25,256 nucleotides of DNA from DATHBD01 sp035296325 (GCA_035296325.1 DATHBD010000064.1:1-25256), one strand, 5' to 3'. Shown: positions 14,663 through 22,756, numbered from the stretch's first letter. Notes: generated by a model from the sequence alone, not told the origin. Numbers and translations: made by a program.

Positions 14663-14668
14663 GCCACC

Positions 14669-15004
14669 TCACCCCCGCAACGCTGCGGTGCGGTGGCCGC
14701 TCAGCGCCGCGGCAGCGGCGAAGCCGAACGCGCCGCCCGCGACCGCGGGGAGGATCGTGACGTTGTCGCCGTCGGCCAGCTTGGCCTCCAGCGCGCCGAG
14801 GAAGCGCACATCCTCGTCGTTGACGTACACGTTGACGAACCGGTGCAGGCTGCCCTCATCGGTGATCAGCCGGCCGCGCAGGCCGGGGTGCTTGGCGTCC
14901 AGGTCGGCGAGCAGCTCGGCGACGGTCTCGCCGGTGCCCTCGACGGCCTTGGCGCCGCCGGTGTAGGAGCGCAGGATCGTGGGGATGCGAACTTCGATGG
15001 CCAT
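14669..15004 (-). CDS. cysO: Ubiquitin-like sulfur carrier CysO with a C-terminal extension
   Basis: A 111-residue beta-grasp protein of the ThiS/MoaD type. Segments VRIPTILRSYTGG, HRFVNVYVNDEDVRF and VTILPAVAGG match M. tuberculosis CysO, whose C-terminal Gly-Gly is thiocarboxylated and carries the nascent cysteine. Here the diglycine is residues 90-91 but the frame continues for 20 residues (AFGFAAAAALSGHRTAALRG). The tail would have to be removed to expose the C-terminal Gly, possibly by the Mec metalloprotease encoded just upstream. ATG 15004 has AGGAG about 11 nt upstream. mec precedes and cysM follows. Confidence 0.92.
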   Translation of the reverse strand: MAIEVRIPTILRSYTGGAKAVEGTGETVAELLADLDAKHPGLRGRLITDEGSLHRFVNVYVNDEDVRFLGALEAKLADGDNVTILPAVAGGAFGFAAAAALSGHRTAALRG

Positions 15005-15070
15005 GACGGCGATACTCCTAGAGAATTTTCCTGAGAATGACGACTGGATACGAGCGGTACGGCGCGGGAG

Positions 15071-15562
15071 TCAGCTCGCGGCGCGACACTCGTAGTCGAC
15101 GGTCGTCGGGCTCTGCCCGAACAGGTAGGGCTGCACGGCGTCCGGGTCCACGGTGGCGTGCACGACGCGGACCGGCTCCTCGGTGACACTGCCGTCCACG
15201 ATCCGGAACGAGCGGATCTCGGTACGCTCGGCCTCCCTCGTGGAGACGAGCAGGTAGTGCGCCTGCGGCCACCCGGCGTACGACACGTCGGTGCGGGACG
15301 GGTATGCCTCGGTGGCGGTGTGCGAGTGGTAGATCACCACCGGCTCCTCGTCGGCGTCGTCCAACTGCCGCCAGACCCGGAGATACTCCATCGAGTCGAA
15401 CTCGTAGAACGTCATCGAGCGGGCCGCATTCTGCATGGGCAGGTGCCGCATCGCGGAGTCCGAGCCGATCGGGCCGGCCACGATGCCGCACGCCTCGTCC
15501 GGGTGGTCCCGGCGGGCGTGCGCGACGATCGCGTCGAGGATCGCGGCGTCGATGGTCAGCAC
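15071..15562 (-). CDS. mec: Mec: JAMM metalloprotease releasing cysteine from CysO
   Basis: A 163-residue Mov34/MPN/JAB1 (JAMM) zinc protease. The motif is complete: E23 in DEACGI, then H79-S-H81 followed by S89 and D92 in HSHTATEAYPSRTD. In M. tuberculosis Mec cleaves the CysO-cysteine adduct to free cysteine and regenerate CysO. In this genome it may also trim the CysO tail (inference). GTG 15562 has no Shine-Dalgarno sequence; TAGGCT ends 7 nt upstream, suggesting a leaderless mec-cysO-cysM message. DUF2017 and clpS lie upstream on the same strand with a 52-base gap. Confidence 0.94.
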   Translation of the reverse strand: MLTIDAAILDAIVAHARRDHPDEACGIVAGPIGSDSAMRHLPMQNAARSMTFYEFDSMEYLRVWRQLDDADEEPVVIYHSHTATEAYPSRTDVSYAGWPQAHYLLVSTREAERTEIRSFRIVDGSVTEEPVRVVHATVDPDAVQPYLFGQSPTTVDYECRAAS

Positions 15563-15569
15563 GACACCC

Positions 15570-15575
15570 AGCCTA
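15570..15575 (-). promoter_or_regulatory. Leaderless-type -10 element (TAGGCT) of mec
   Basis: TAGGCT on the minus strand ends 7 nt before GTG 15562 in the 52-base gap after the DUF2017 gene. It would give the cysteine operon its own leaderless start. Confidence 0.5.
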
Positions 15576-15614
15576 CCCGGGACCGCCCGACCTCCGGAAA
15601 CCCACCGCCCGTGA

Positions 15615-16112
15615 TCATCCTGACAGCGCCCCGACCAGGGATTCCTGCAGGTAGGTCAGGTACGCGTACACCGAGAGCTGGCCCACCCGGGGCGAGGTCG
15701 GATTGCGCAGCACCGCATCGTCGAGTTCGTCCTCGATGTCGGTGTCGTCGGTGATCGCGAGGCGCAGGCCCAGGGCGAGCCGGACATCGGTCAGCGCCCG
15801 CAGCCACTGCTCGGCCTGCTGCGGGTCCAGCCGGACCTCACCGCCCTCGGCGGGCAGGACGTCGAGCAGGAGCGCGGCCTGCTCGAGCTTGGCCGAACGG
15901 AGATCATCCTCGGTGTACCGGCGGAGCTCGGCGGAGCCGATCGGATCATCCGGGTACAGGTCGGGGAAGAGCCGCTCGACCACCGGGTCGCCCCGGTCGA
16001 AGCCCTCCGAGAGCAGCGTGATCACTTCCAGCATGACCTCGTGGAGGACACCGGCCTCCCCGGTGCCGAAGGTGGCCACGCAGTGCTCGCCGGCCCGGAC
16101 GAACATCGTCAC
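15615..16112 (-). CDS. DUF2017 domain protein
   Basis: A 165-residue acidic soluble protein matching DUF2017, the uncharacterised family encoded next to clpS across actinobacteria (Rv1332-type). Recognisable segments are LLSEGFDRGDPVVERLFPD, shown as parts LLSEGF and DPVVERLFPD, then PAEGGEVRLDPQQAEQWLRA and LAITDDTDIEDELDD, and AYLTYLQESLVGAL at the end. Its GTG start at 16112 overlaps the clpS stop as GTGA. The strict coupling to clpS suggests a role in ClpS/Clp protease function, but no activity is known. Confidence 0.88.
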   Translation of the reverse strand: MTMFVRAGEHCVATFGTGEAGVLHEVMLEVITLLSEGFDRGDPVVERLFPDLYPDDPIGSAELRRYTEDDLRSAKLEQAALLLDVLPAEGGEVRLDPQQAEQWLRALTDVRLALGLRLAITDDTDIEDELDDAVLRNPTSPRVGQLSVYAYLTYLQESLVGALSG

Positions 16113-16405
16113 GGTTGATCCACCGTGGCCCACAGCCCGTACGACTGCAGCCGCGACGCGTCGTGCTCCATCCGCTCCCGCGGGCCACTGGACACGATCG
16201 CCTTGCCCTTCTGGTGCACGTCGAGCATCAGCCGCTCCGCCTTGTCGCGGCTGTAGCCGAAGAGCTTCTGCAGCACCCAGGTCACGTAGCTCATCAGGTT
16301 GACCGGGTCGTTCCAGACGATGGTCACCCACGCCCGGTCGGCTGCGGGAGACTCCGCAACATCGGTGTCAGTGTCGGAGGCCGGTACGACCTGTGGCGCC
16401 GCCAT
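16109..16405 (-). CDS. clpS: ATP-dependent Clp protease adaptor ClpS
   Basis: A 98-residue N-degron adaptor that delivers substrates with N-terminal Leu, Phe, Tyr or Trp to the ClpAP/ClpCP protease. The flexible N-terminus is followed by the core VTIVWNDPVNLMSYV with the substrate-contacting Asn-Asp (N32, D33), LQKLFGYSRDKAERLMLDVH, KGKAIVSSG and YGLWATVDQP. ATG 16405 is preferred as it gives the usual MAAPQV start; GTG 16411 is an alternative. The DUF2017 gene overlaps its end by 4 nt, and the dynamin-like gene ends 15 bases upstream on the same strand. Confidence 0.95.
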   Translation of the reverse strand: MAAPQVVPASDTDTDVAESPAADRAWVTIVWNDPVNLMSYVTWVLQKLFGYSRDKAERLMLDVHQKGKAIVSSGPRERMEHDASRLQSYGLWATVDQP

Positions 16406-16420
16406 CCTCACATCGTGCCA

Positions 16421-18016
16421 TCAAGCGAGCAACAAGCCATGGTCGACCGCGTCCCCAGCGATGATCGACAGTGCCCGGTGCAGGTCGGTGTACCTGCGTT
16501 CGACCTCGCAAACCAGCTCCTTCTCCATCGCCGCCACCGCCTGGCGCAGCCAACTGCGGCACGCGGCCTTGTCTCCGCCCGGCCCGCCCGGCCCGCCCGG
16601 CCCGCCCGGCCCGGGCTGCCTGCCCCGCCACATCGCATGGCAGTTCGCCGTCAGGGCGACCCCGACCGGCGCGACGACCTGCTCGGGTCGCTGGCTCAGG
16701 CTCACCGCGAACAGGGCATCCAGGGCCGCCCGACCGGTCACCACGGCCACCCCACAGGTGGCGGTCAGCAGCAGAGTGCGATCCGGCTCAAGGTCGTCCA
16801 GCGAGTCGAGGGTGCGCCGGGCCACCGACGCGATCCGCCGGGCGACGGCGCGGGCCGGCTCCCCGTCGCGCCACCCGTCGCCGAGCAGGGACCTGCCGAG
16901 CAGTTCGATGGCACGGTCGGCGTCGCGCGCCAACTGACTGCTCACCCGCACCGAGAGGGCGTGCAACTCCCGATCCAGGACACCGGGCATCGCGGCACCA
17001 CCCAGGCCCGAGCCGAGTTCCTGCATGCAGCGCACATGCACGGCGGCCAGGTCGATGGCCACCCGCTCAGCCGCGGCAAGGCGGCGGCTGCGCAGCTCCT
17101 GCTCGATCACCGCGGGCCAGGCGTCGGCATCGCCGGAAACGGTCACCGCCTGCGGCACCGGCCCGATGCCGCCCGCCGCGGCCTCGTTCGCACCGGCCGC
17201 CCACTCGCCGAGCAGGCCGTGCAGGCCGGCATCCCCCGCCGGGTCACCGGTCAGACAGAACCAGGGCGCCTCGGCAAGGGCCCCGGACCGTGATCGCAGG
17301 ATCGTCCGGTTGGCGGCCACCACAGCGCGCCAGCGCTGCCGTCGGTCACCACCGGCGAGGATGAAGGCGCACGGGACACCGCGCTGCGCCACGCCGGCCA
17401 ACAGCTCGACCTCGGCGGGCTGTAGTGCGGCGGAGACCTCCACGACGTACAGCACTCCGGCCGCATCCGCCGCCACGTCAAGGATCAGATCGGCGACCGA
17501 GGACGAGCGGGGATCGAGCGCTGGCGCCTCCACCACGGTCAGCCGGTCCAGGAGCCGGGCGGCGCAGGCGAGGTCGACCCGCCGGGCCGGCCGGAGCACC
17601 CGGCGAGCCTCCCGGGCACGCGCGCCGCCGGCCGGCGCCGCGGCATCCGCCCCACCCCCGGCCGCCGCGGCATCCGCCCCACCCCCGGCCGGCGCGGCAT
17701 CCGCCCCACCCCTGCCCGCCGGGGCGGGCACTGTCGTGCCGCCGTACCGGTTGGGCAGCTGGTCGCTGCGGTGGTACACCCGCCAGTCCGGTGCGACCGG
17801 CCCCACCTCCGTGGGCCCGTCGAGTAGCGCGCTTCGCACATCCCGCCGCCCCACGCCGGCGGCTCCGGCGACGAGCAGCAACGGCGGCGGCCGGCGGTCG
17901 GACCGGTCAACGGCGCGCCGGGCCGGCAACGGCTGCGCCGGCACGGATGGACCCGATCGCATCGACAGCAGGAGCCCAAGGTCGGCCGGCGCAGCCTGCA
18001 CCACACCAGACCTCAT
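16421..18016 (-). CDS. Degenerate dynamin-like GTPase-fold protein
   Basis: A 531-residue protein that I read as a decayed dynamin-type GTPase, based on motif order and not on strong identity. The P-loop position is GAAGVGRR (51-58), with the invariant Lys and Ser/Thr replaced by Arg. The switch II position is VVEAPAL (161-167) instead of DxPG. The G4 position is ILAGGD (219-224) instead of TKxD, followed by RWRAVVAANRTIL as in bacterial dynamins. Low-complexity Gly-Ala-Asp repeats (104-130) and a Gly-Gly-Pro stretch near residue 475 interrupt the sequence. The C-terminal part is helical with a hydrophobic stretch (LLLTATCGVAVVTG). ATG 18016 has GGAGG 7-8 nt upstream. It precedes clpS by 15 bases and is divergent from the LAL regulator. 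Confidence 0.6.
   Translation of the reverse strand: MRSGVVQAAPADLGLLLSMRSGPSVPAQPLPARRAVDRSDRRPPPLLLVAGAAGVGRRDVRSALLDGPTEVGPVAPDWRVYHRSDQLPNRYGGTTVPAPAGRGGADAAPAGGGADAAAAGGGADAAAPAGGARAREARRVLRPARRVDLACAARLLDRLTVVEAPALDPRSSSVADLILDVAADAAGVLYVVEVSAALQPAEVELLAGVAQRGVPCAFILAGGDRRQRWRAVVAANRTILRSRSGALAEAPWFCLTGDPAGDAGLHGLLGEWAAGANEAAAGGIGPVPQAVTVSGDADAWPAVIEQELRSRRLAAAERVAIDLAAVHVRCMQELGSGLGGAAMPGVLDRELHALSVRVSSQLARDADRAIELLGRSLLGDGWRDGEPARAVARRIASVARRTLDSLDDLEPDRTLLLTATCGVAVVTGRAALDALFAVSLSQRPEQVVAPVGVALTANCHAMWRGRQPGPGGPGGPGGPGGDKAACRSWLRQAVAAMEKELVCEVERRYTDLHRALSIIAGDAVDHGLLLA
16581..16613. repeat. 9-bp tandem repeat encoding Gly-Gly-Pro
   Basis: Three perfect 9-bp units (GGCCCGCCC at 16581, 16590, 16599) plus a partial copy encode a collagen-like (GGP)n stretch near the C-terminus of the dynamin-like protein. 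Such short repeats are prone to length change. Confidence 0.85.
17640..17720. repeat. Three 27-bp tandem repeats
   Basis: Units start at 17640, 17667 and 17694 and share GCGGCATCCGCCCCACCC. They encode the repeated GGGADAA-type linker of the dynamin-like protein. The 27-bp period keeps the reading frame whatever the copy number. Confidence 0.85.
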
Positions 18017-18092
18017 TGGCACGCCTCCTCCGAAACACCTGCATGGCAGGCGCAAACGCTATGTGGCGGAGCACTCACTGAAACAGATGCCC

Positions 18093-18123
18093 GCCTACTC
18101 AGTCCGTACGGGTGGCCTACTCA
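18093..18123. promoter_or_regulatory. Direct repeat flanking a palindrome upstream of the LAL gene
   Basis: GCCTACTCA occurs at 18093-18101 and 18115-18123, 22 bp apart (about two helical turns on the same DNA face), with the palindrome CCGTACGG (18104-18111) between. It lies in the gap between the divergent dynamin-like and LAL genes and could be a regulator site, for example autoregulation. Confidence 0.35.
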
Positions 18124-18167
18124 ATTTCACCCACGTTCCGCAGGCGCACGGTTACGCAAATGTCGAT

Positions 18168-20801
18168 ATGCTCGCCGTTGTGCCTCTGTGGAGCTTTGTC
18201 GGCCGTGCCGTGGAGCTTGCCCGCCTGGTCCAGGCCGCCAACGGCGAAACCGGCCGCGGCATGATCTTCGGCGGGGCAGCCGGCATCGGTAAGAGCCGAC
18301 TGCTCCGCCAGGGCGTGGAGGCGCTGGACCATGACCGCTTGGCGATCTGGACGGCGTCGGCCAACGCCGCCACCGCAAGCCTTCCGCTCGGAAGCCTGTC
18401 CCAGGTGCTTCCGCCGGACCAGCCGGTCGGCGGCTCACCCGCGATCCTGCTGCGTTGGGGGCTCGACGCGCTGCACCGGCAGGCCGCCGGTCGTCCACTG
18501 GTGATCGCCATCGACGATGCTCACCTGCTCGACCCGCTGTCGGCCACCCTGGTCTACTACATCGCGCGCTCGGAACGCGCCACGGTGCTCGCCACCGTCC
18601 GCACCGGTGAGCCGGTCGCCGAGCCGATCCGGGCGCTGTGGACCGACGATCTCGTCGACCGGGTCGAGCTCGGCCCGTTGACCACCGAGGAGACCTCCGA
18701 TCTGCTCCAGCAGGTGCTCGGGGCACCGATGGACTCGGCGTCCGTGGAACGGCTCTGGCAGTTGTCGCAGGGCAATGCCCTGCTGCTCCGGGAGTTGGTG
18801 ATCGCCGCCAAGGCCACCGGCGAGATCAGCGAGCAGTACGGGTTGCTGCGGTGGACCGGCCGGCTCGAGCTGGCCCCGACGCTTGCCGAGGTGATCGACG
18901 CCCGGATCGGCCGGCTGACGCCCGAAGTGCGTTCGGTGCTCGAGTTCGTCACCTTCGGCGAGCCGATCGGCCTGCCGCTGCTCGCGTTGGCGGTCGATAT
19001 GAGCGCCGTCGAACTCGCAGAGGAGCGCCAGCTCATCCGGGTGGCGAAAGAGGATCGCCGTACGACGATCCGACTGGCGCACCCGCTGTACGGCGAGATG
19101 GTGCGCCAGCGCTGCCCGGTCACCCGCGAGCAACGCCTCCTGGCCCGGCTCGCCGCCCTCGTCGAACAGGCCGGCGCGAACCGCCGCGACGACCTGCTCC
19201 GGGTCGCTGTCTGGCGACTGGACAGCGACACCGCCCGCGACCCCAAACAGCTGCTCGCCGCGTGCCGGCTGGCCTTTGCGAACTTCGAGTTCCCGCTGGC
19301 GATGCGGCTGGGCCACGCCGCGGTCGACGCGGGCGGCGGATTCCACGCCGCGGAGACGCTCGCGGTGATCCTCATGCTCGGCGCGCGGCCCAAGGAGGCG
19401 TTGCGGCTGCTCGACAACACCGAAGACCTGATCACCAACGACGCACAGCGCAGCCGCTGGCTGGCGGTACGCGGCATCACGACGTACTGGGGACTGCTCG
19501 ACGAGTCGACGATGGACCGGCTCGCCGAGCAGGCGCCGGGGCTGCGCGACCCCGCCGAGCGGTCCTGGGTGCAGGCGGTCGAGGCGACGATGCGGCTGCA
19601 TCACGGTGAGGTGACGCGGGCGTTCACCCTCGCCCGGCTGGTGCTGGACAGCCCAGCGAGCGCACCCGGGCCGCGCGCGGTGGCACGCAGCACCATGGGG
19701 CACATCCAGGCGGTCCGCGGCGCACCCGAAATGACGATCCGGGCCATGGCTGACGTGGACGCCGACGCGTCCCAGTGGCGCTCCGACGCGCCATGGATCC
19801 AGTTGAAGGTGGAGCTTGCCCGGGGCACCGCGATGATTCTGGCCGCGGACCTGAAGGCGGTCGATGCGCTGGTCGCCGCGGAGTTCGCCGGCATGGTCGA
19901 CGCGGGCGACTTCCAACTGGGCTCGGGCTACGTCACGCTCATCCGGGCCCAGGCGCTGCGCCTGCGCGGACGGCTGCGGGACGCGGCACGCAGCGCGAGC
20001 CAGGCCAGTGCCGCGCTCTCGAACGCGGAGATCTTCGCAGGGCTGGCCCACGCCGAACGAGCCCACATCGCCGCGCTGCTCGGCGATGCGCAGGGCGCAG
20101 CGGCCGCCATGATGGAGGCGGACACCACCCACCGACCGACCATGACGGTGCTCTATCCATGGCAGGAGCATGCCCGCTGCTGGACCACGGCGGCCCGTGG
20201 CGACATCGCCGGCGCCGTCACGGTGGCACAGCGACTGGTGGCTCGCCTTCGAACGGACGGGTTCGCCGGGCACGAGCTGTGGGCGCTGCATGATCTCGTC
20301 CGCCTTGGCCAGGCTGACGCGGTGGCCGACCGGCTCGCGGCGTTGTCGGAGCAGGTGGAGGGGCCCATCGTTGCGATCATCGTGCGCCAGGCGAGGGCCC
20401 TGGTACGCCGGGACGGGCCCGCACTGCTGGGGGTGGCGGAGGACTTCGCCGGTATCGGGATGAACCTGTTCGCCGCGGAGGCGGCCGCCCAGGCGCTCAT
20501 CCGCCTGCGCGCGGCGCGGTCACCGCACGGCCCGCGCGCGGCGCGACTCCTCGCTGAGCTGCGGGCACAATGCCAGGGCGCGCAGACGCCGGCCCTGGAT
20601 GTGCTCCAGCCGGCGCTCACCGGCCGGGAGCGCCAGATCGCCCGGATGGCGGCGGCCGGCGTCGCCAGCAAGGAGATCGCAGACCGGCTGTACCTGTCGT
20701 CCCGCACGGTCGACAACCACCTGATGCGGGTGTACGCCAAGCTCGGCGTCGCTGGCCGGGCGGAGCTGGCCGACGCGCTGCGCAGCCTCCCGACGGATTG
20801 A
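18168..20801 (+). CDS. LAL-type LuxR family transcriptional regulator
   Basis: An 877-residue large ATP-binding LuxR regulator. The N-terminal STAND/AAA-like ATPase has Walker A GGAAGIGKS (K42) and Walker B VIAIDDAHLLD (D116, D117). The middle is a long helical, TPR-like sensor region. The C-terminal 60 residues are a LuxR helix-turn-helix (LTGRERQIARMAAAG, KEIADRLYLSSRTVDNHLMR, AKLGVAGRAELADAL). LALs often control catabolic or antibiotic clusters; the target is unknown. The start is uncertain among ATG 18087, ATG 18168 and GTG 18180. ATG 18168 gives the typical LAL opening (VPLWSFVGRAVEL within the first residues). It is inserted between the clpS side and pncB, which are adjacent in M. tuberculosis. 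Confidence 0.92.
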   Translation: MLAVVPLWSFVGRAVELARLVQAANGETGRGMIFGGAAGIGKSRLLRQGVEALDHDRLAIWTASANAATASLPLGSLSQVLPPDQPVGGSPAILLRWGLDALHRQAAGRPLVIAIDDAHLLDPLSATLVYYIARSERATVLATVRTGEPVAEPIRALWTDDLVDRVELGPLTTEETSDLLQQVLGAPMDSASVERLWQLSQGNALLLRELVIAAKATGEISEQYGLLRWTGRLELAPTLAEVIDARIGRLTPEVRSVLEFVTFGEPIGLPLLALAVDMSAVELAEERQLIRVAKEDRRTTIRLAHPLYGEMVRQRCPVTREQRLLARLAALVEQAGANRRDDLLRVAVWRLDSDTARDPKQLLAACRLAFANFEFPLAMRLGHAAVDAGGGFHAAETLAVILMLGARPKEALRLLDNTEDLITNDAQRSRWLAVRGITTYWGLLDESTMDRLAEQAPGLRDPAERSWVQAVEATMRLHHGEVTRAFTLARLVLDSPASAPGPRAVARSTMGHIQAVRGAPEMTIRAMADVDADASQWRSDAPWIQLKVELARGTAMILAADLKAVDALVAAEFAGMVDAGDFQLGSGYVTLIRAQALRLRGRLRDAARSASQASAALSNAEIFAGLAHAERAHIAALLGDAQGAAAAMMEADTTHRPTMTVLYPWQEHARCWTTAARGDIAGAVTVAQRLVARLRTDGFAGHELWALHDLVRLGQADAVADRLAALSEQVEGPIVAIIVRQARALVRRDGPALLGVAEDFAGIGMNLFAAEAAAQALIRLRAARSPHGPRAARLLAELRAQCQGAQTPALDVLQPALTGRERQIARMAAAGVASKEIADRLYLSSRTVDNHLMRVYAKLGVAGRAELADALRSLPTD

Positions 20802-20869
20802 CGGTCGCACCCGCCCTCGGCCGGCCCGGTGCGTCATCCCACCCGCTACCCCCGTCCGCCGCCGGCCCT

Positions 20870-20875
20870 TAGGCT
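20870..20875 (+). promoter_or_regulatory. Leaderless-type -10 element (TAGGCT) of pncB
   Basis: TAGGCT ends 6 nt before GTG 20882 (spacer GACGGG), the same arrangement as upstream of rph. No Shine-Dalgarno sequence is present. Confidence 0.5.
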
Positions 20876-20881
20876 GACGGG

Positions 20882-22171
20882 GTGATCGAGTCCAGCGTGG
20901 CGTTGCACACCGACCAGTACGAGTTGACCATGCTCTCGGCGGCACTGCGCGACGGCACCGCTGACCGGCGATGCGTCTTCGAGGTGTTCGCCCGGCGCCT
21001 GCCACCCGGCCGCCGCTACGGTGTGGTGGCCGGCACCGGCCGCCTGATCGAGCAGGTGGCCGACTTCCGGTTCGCCGAGGCGGAGATCGCATTCCTGCGG
21101 GAGCGCCGGATCGTCGACGCCGAGACCGCGGACTGGCTGGCGGCCTACCGCTTCGGTGGCGACATCGAGGGGTACGCCGAGGGCGAGCTCTTTTTCCCCG
21201 GGTCGCCGATCCTCACCGTCGCCGGCACGTTCGCGGAGTGCGTCGTGCTGGAGACCCTGCTGCTGTCGATCCTGAACCACGACTGCGCGGTTGCCGCCGC
21301 CGCGGCCCGGATGGTGACCGCCGCGCGCGGCCGACCCGTGATCGAGATGGGCTCCCGGCGCACGCACGAAGAGGCCGCGGTGGCTTCGGCGCGGGCTGCG
21401 TACCTGGCCGGATTCGCCTCCACCTCCAACCTGGAGGCCGGCCGTCGGTACGGCATCCCGACGGCGGGGACCGCGGCGCACGCCTTCACGCTCCTGCACG
21501 ACGACGAGTCGGCAGCATTCGCCTCGCAGGTCGCCACGCTGGGCAAACAGACCACCCTGCTGGTCGACACGTACGACATCAGTGAGGGCATCCGACGCGC
21601 CGTCGCGGTCGCCGGCACGGATCTGGGCGCGGTCCGCATCGACTCCGGTGACCTCTCCGTCCTGGCGGTCCACTCACGCGAACTGCTGGACTCGCTCGGC
21701 GCCACCGAGACCAGGATCGTCGTCTCCGGTGACCTCGACGAGTACGCCATCGCGGCGCTGGCCGCCGAGCCGGTCGACGTGTACGGCGCCGGAACGGCCG
21801 TGGTCGTGGGCTCGGGCGCGCCCACGGCCGGGTTGGTGTACAAGCTGGTTGAGGTCGAGGGCCGTCCGGTCGTCAAGCGCTCCGAGCACAAGGCGACCGT
21901 CGGCGGGCGCAAGACAGCGGTACGCCGGCACAAGCCCACCGGCACCGCCACCGAGGAGGTGGTGGTCTCCCAGGGCGAGCCCGCACCGGCGCAGCACGAC
22001 CGGGCCCTGCAGCGCTGCTTCGTGCGGGGCGGTCAGCCCGTCGACGACCTGCCCAGTCTCGCCGACTCCCGCCAGCACCTGCGGGACTGCCTGATCTCGA
22101 TACCGTGGGAAGGGCTCAAACTCTCTGCCGGCGACCCCGCGATTCCAGTCCTGATGCAAGGAGCGCCATGA
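20882..22171 (+). CDS. pncB: Nicotinate phosphoribosyltransferase
   Basis: A 429-residue enzyme that joins nicotinate and PRPP to form nicotinate mononucleotide in NAD salvage, with ATP hydrolysis. Family segments: LHTDQYELTML at the N-terminus, FEVFARRLPPGRRYGVVAG, NHDCAVAAAAARMV, EMGSRRTHEEAAVASARAAY with the catalytic His, GFASTSNLEAGRRYGIPTAGTAAHAF, written here by its ends GFASTSNLEA and PTAGTAAHAF, and VRIDSGDL. The GTG start is immediately preceded by a leaderless-type -10. Its stop overlaps the pncA start as ATGA, so nicotinamidase and this enzyme are made together. It corresponds in position to Rv1330c (pncB1). Confidence 0.96.
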   Translation: MIESSVALHTDQYELTMLSAALRDGTADRRCVFEVFARRLPPGRRYGVVAGTGRLIEQVADFRFAEAEIAFLRERRIVDAETADWLAAYRFGGDIEGYAEGELFFPGSPILTVAGTFAECVVLETLLLSILNHDCAVAAAAARMVTAARGRPVIEMGSRRTHEEAAVASARAAYLAGFASTSNLEAGRRYGIPTAGTAAHAFTLLHDDESAAFASQVATLGKQTTLLVDTYDISEGIRRAVAVAGTDLGAVRIDSGDLSVLAVHSRELLDSLGATETRIVVSGDLDEYAIAALAAEPVDVYGAGTAVVVGSGAPTAGLVYKLVEVEGRPVVKRSEHKATVGGRKTAVRRHKPTGTATEEVVVSQGEPAPAQHDRALQRCFVRGGQPVDDLPSLADSRQHLRDCLISIPWEGLKLSAGDPAIPVLMQGAP

Positions 22172-22743
22172 CCAAGGCACTGATCATCGTTGACGTCCAG
22201 AACGACTTCTGCGAGGGCGGCTCGCTCCCGGTCGCCGGCGGCGCGTCGGTGGCGGCGGCTATCTCCGAGGTACTGGCGAACGACGACGGCGGGTGGGCGC
22301 ACGTCGTGGCGACCCAGGACCACCACATCGATCCGGGCGCCCACTTCAGTGAGCAGCCTGACTATGTCGACACCTGGCCGGCGCACTGCATCGTCGGCAC
22401 CGCCGGGGCCCAGTTCCATCCGGCCCTGGACACCAATCGGATCGAGGCGGTGTTCACCAAGGGAGAACACGCTGCCGCCTACTCCGGCTTCGAGGGCCAC
22501 ACCGGAAGCATCGGGCTCGCGGCCTGGCTGCGGATGCGCGATGTGACGGAGGTCGACATCGTCGGCATCGCTACCGATCACTGCGTTCGGGCGACCGCCC
22601 TGGACGCCGTGGGCGAAGGCTTCCAGACCACCGTGCGGCTGGACCTGACCGCGGGTGTGGCGCGGGAAACGACCGAACGGACCGTCGCCCAACTGCGCGA
22701 GGCCGGGGCGAATCTGGTCGGCGATCCGGTCCTCCAAACATGA
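22168..22743 (+). CDS. pncA: Nicotinamidase
   Basis: A 191-residue isochorismatase-fold amidase that deaminates nicotinamide to nicotinate, the substrate of the PncB encoded just upstream. The catalytic triad is D9 (VDVQNDF), K98 (TKGEHAAAYSGFEG) and C139 (ATDHCVRAT); the metal ligands are D51, H53, H59 and H73 (TQDHHIDPGAHF and WPAHC). All match the well-studied M. tuberculosis enzyme, so this protein should be active. ATG 22168 overlaps the pncB stop by 4 nt and has AAGGAG upstream. Confidence 0.95.
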   Translation: MTKALIIVDVQNDFCEGGSLPVAGGASVAAAISEVLANDDGGWAHVVATQDHHIDPGAHFSEQPDYVDTWPAHCIVGTAGAQFHPALDTNRIEAVFTKGEHAAAYSGFEGHTGSIGLAAWLRMRDVTEVDIVGIATDHCVRATALDAVGEGFQTTVRLDLTAGVARETTERTVAQLREAGANLVGDPVLQT

Positions 22744-22756
22744 ACCGTTTCAAAGC

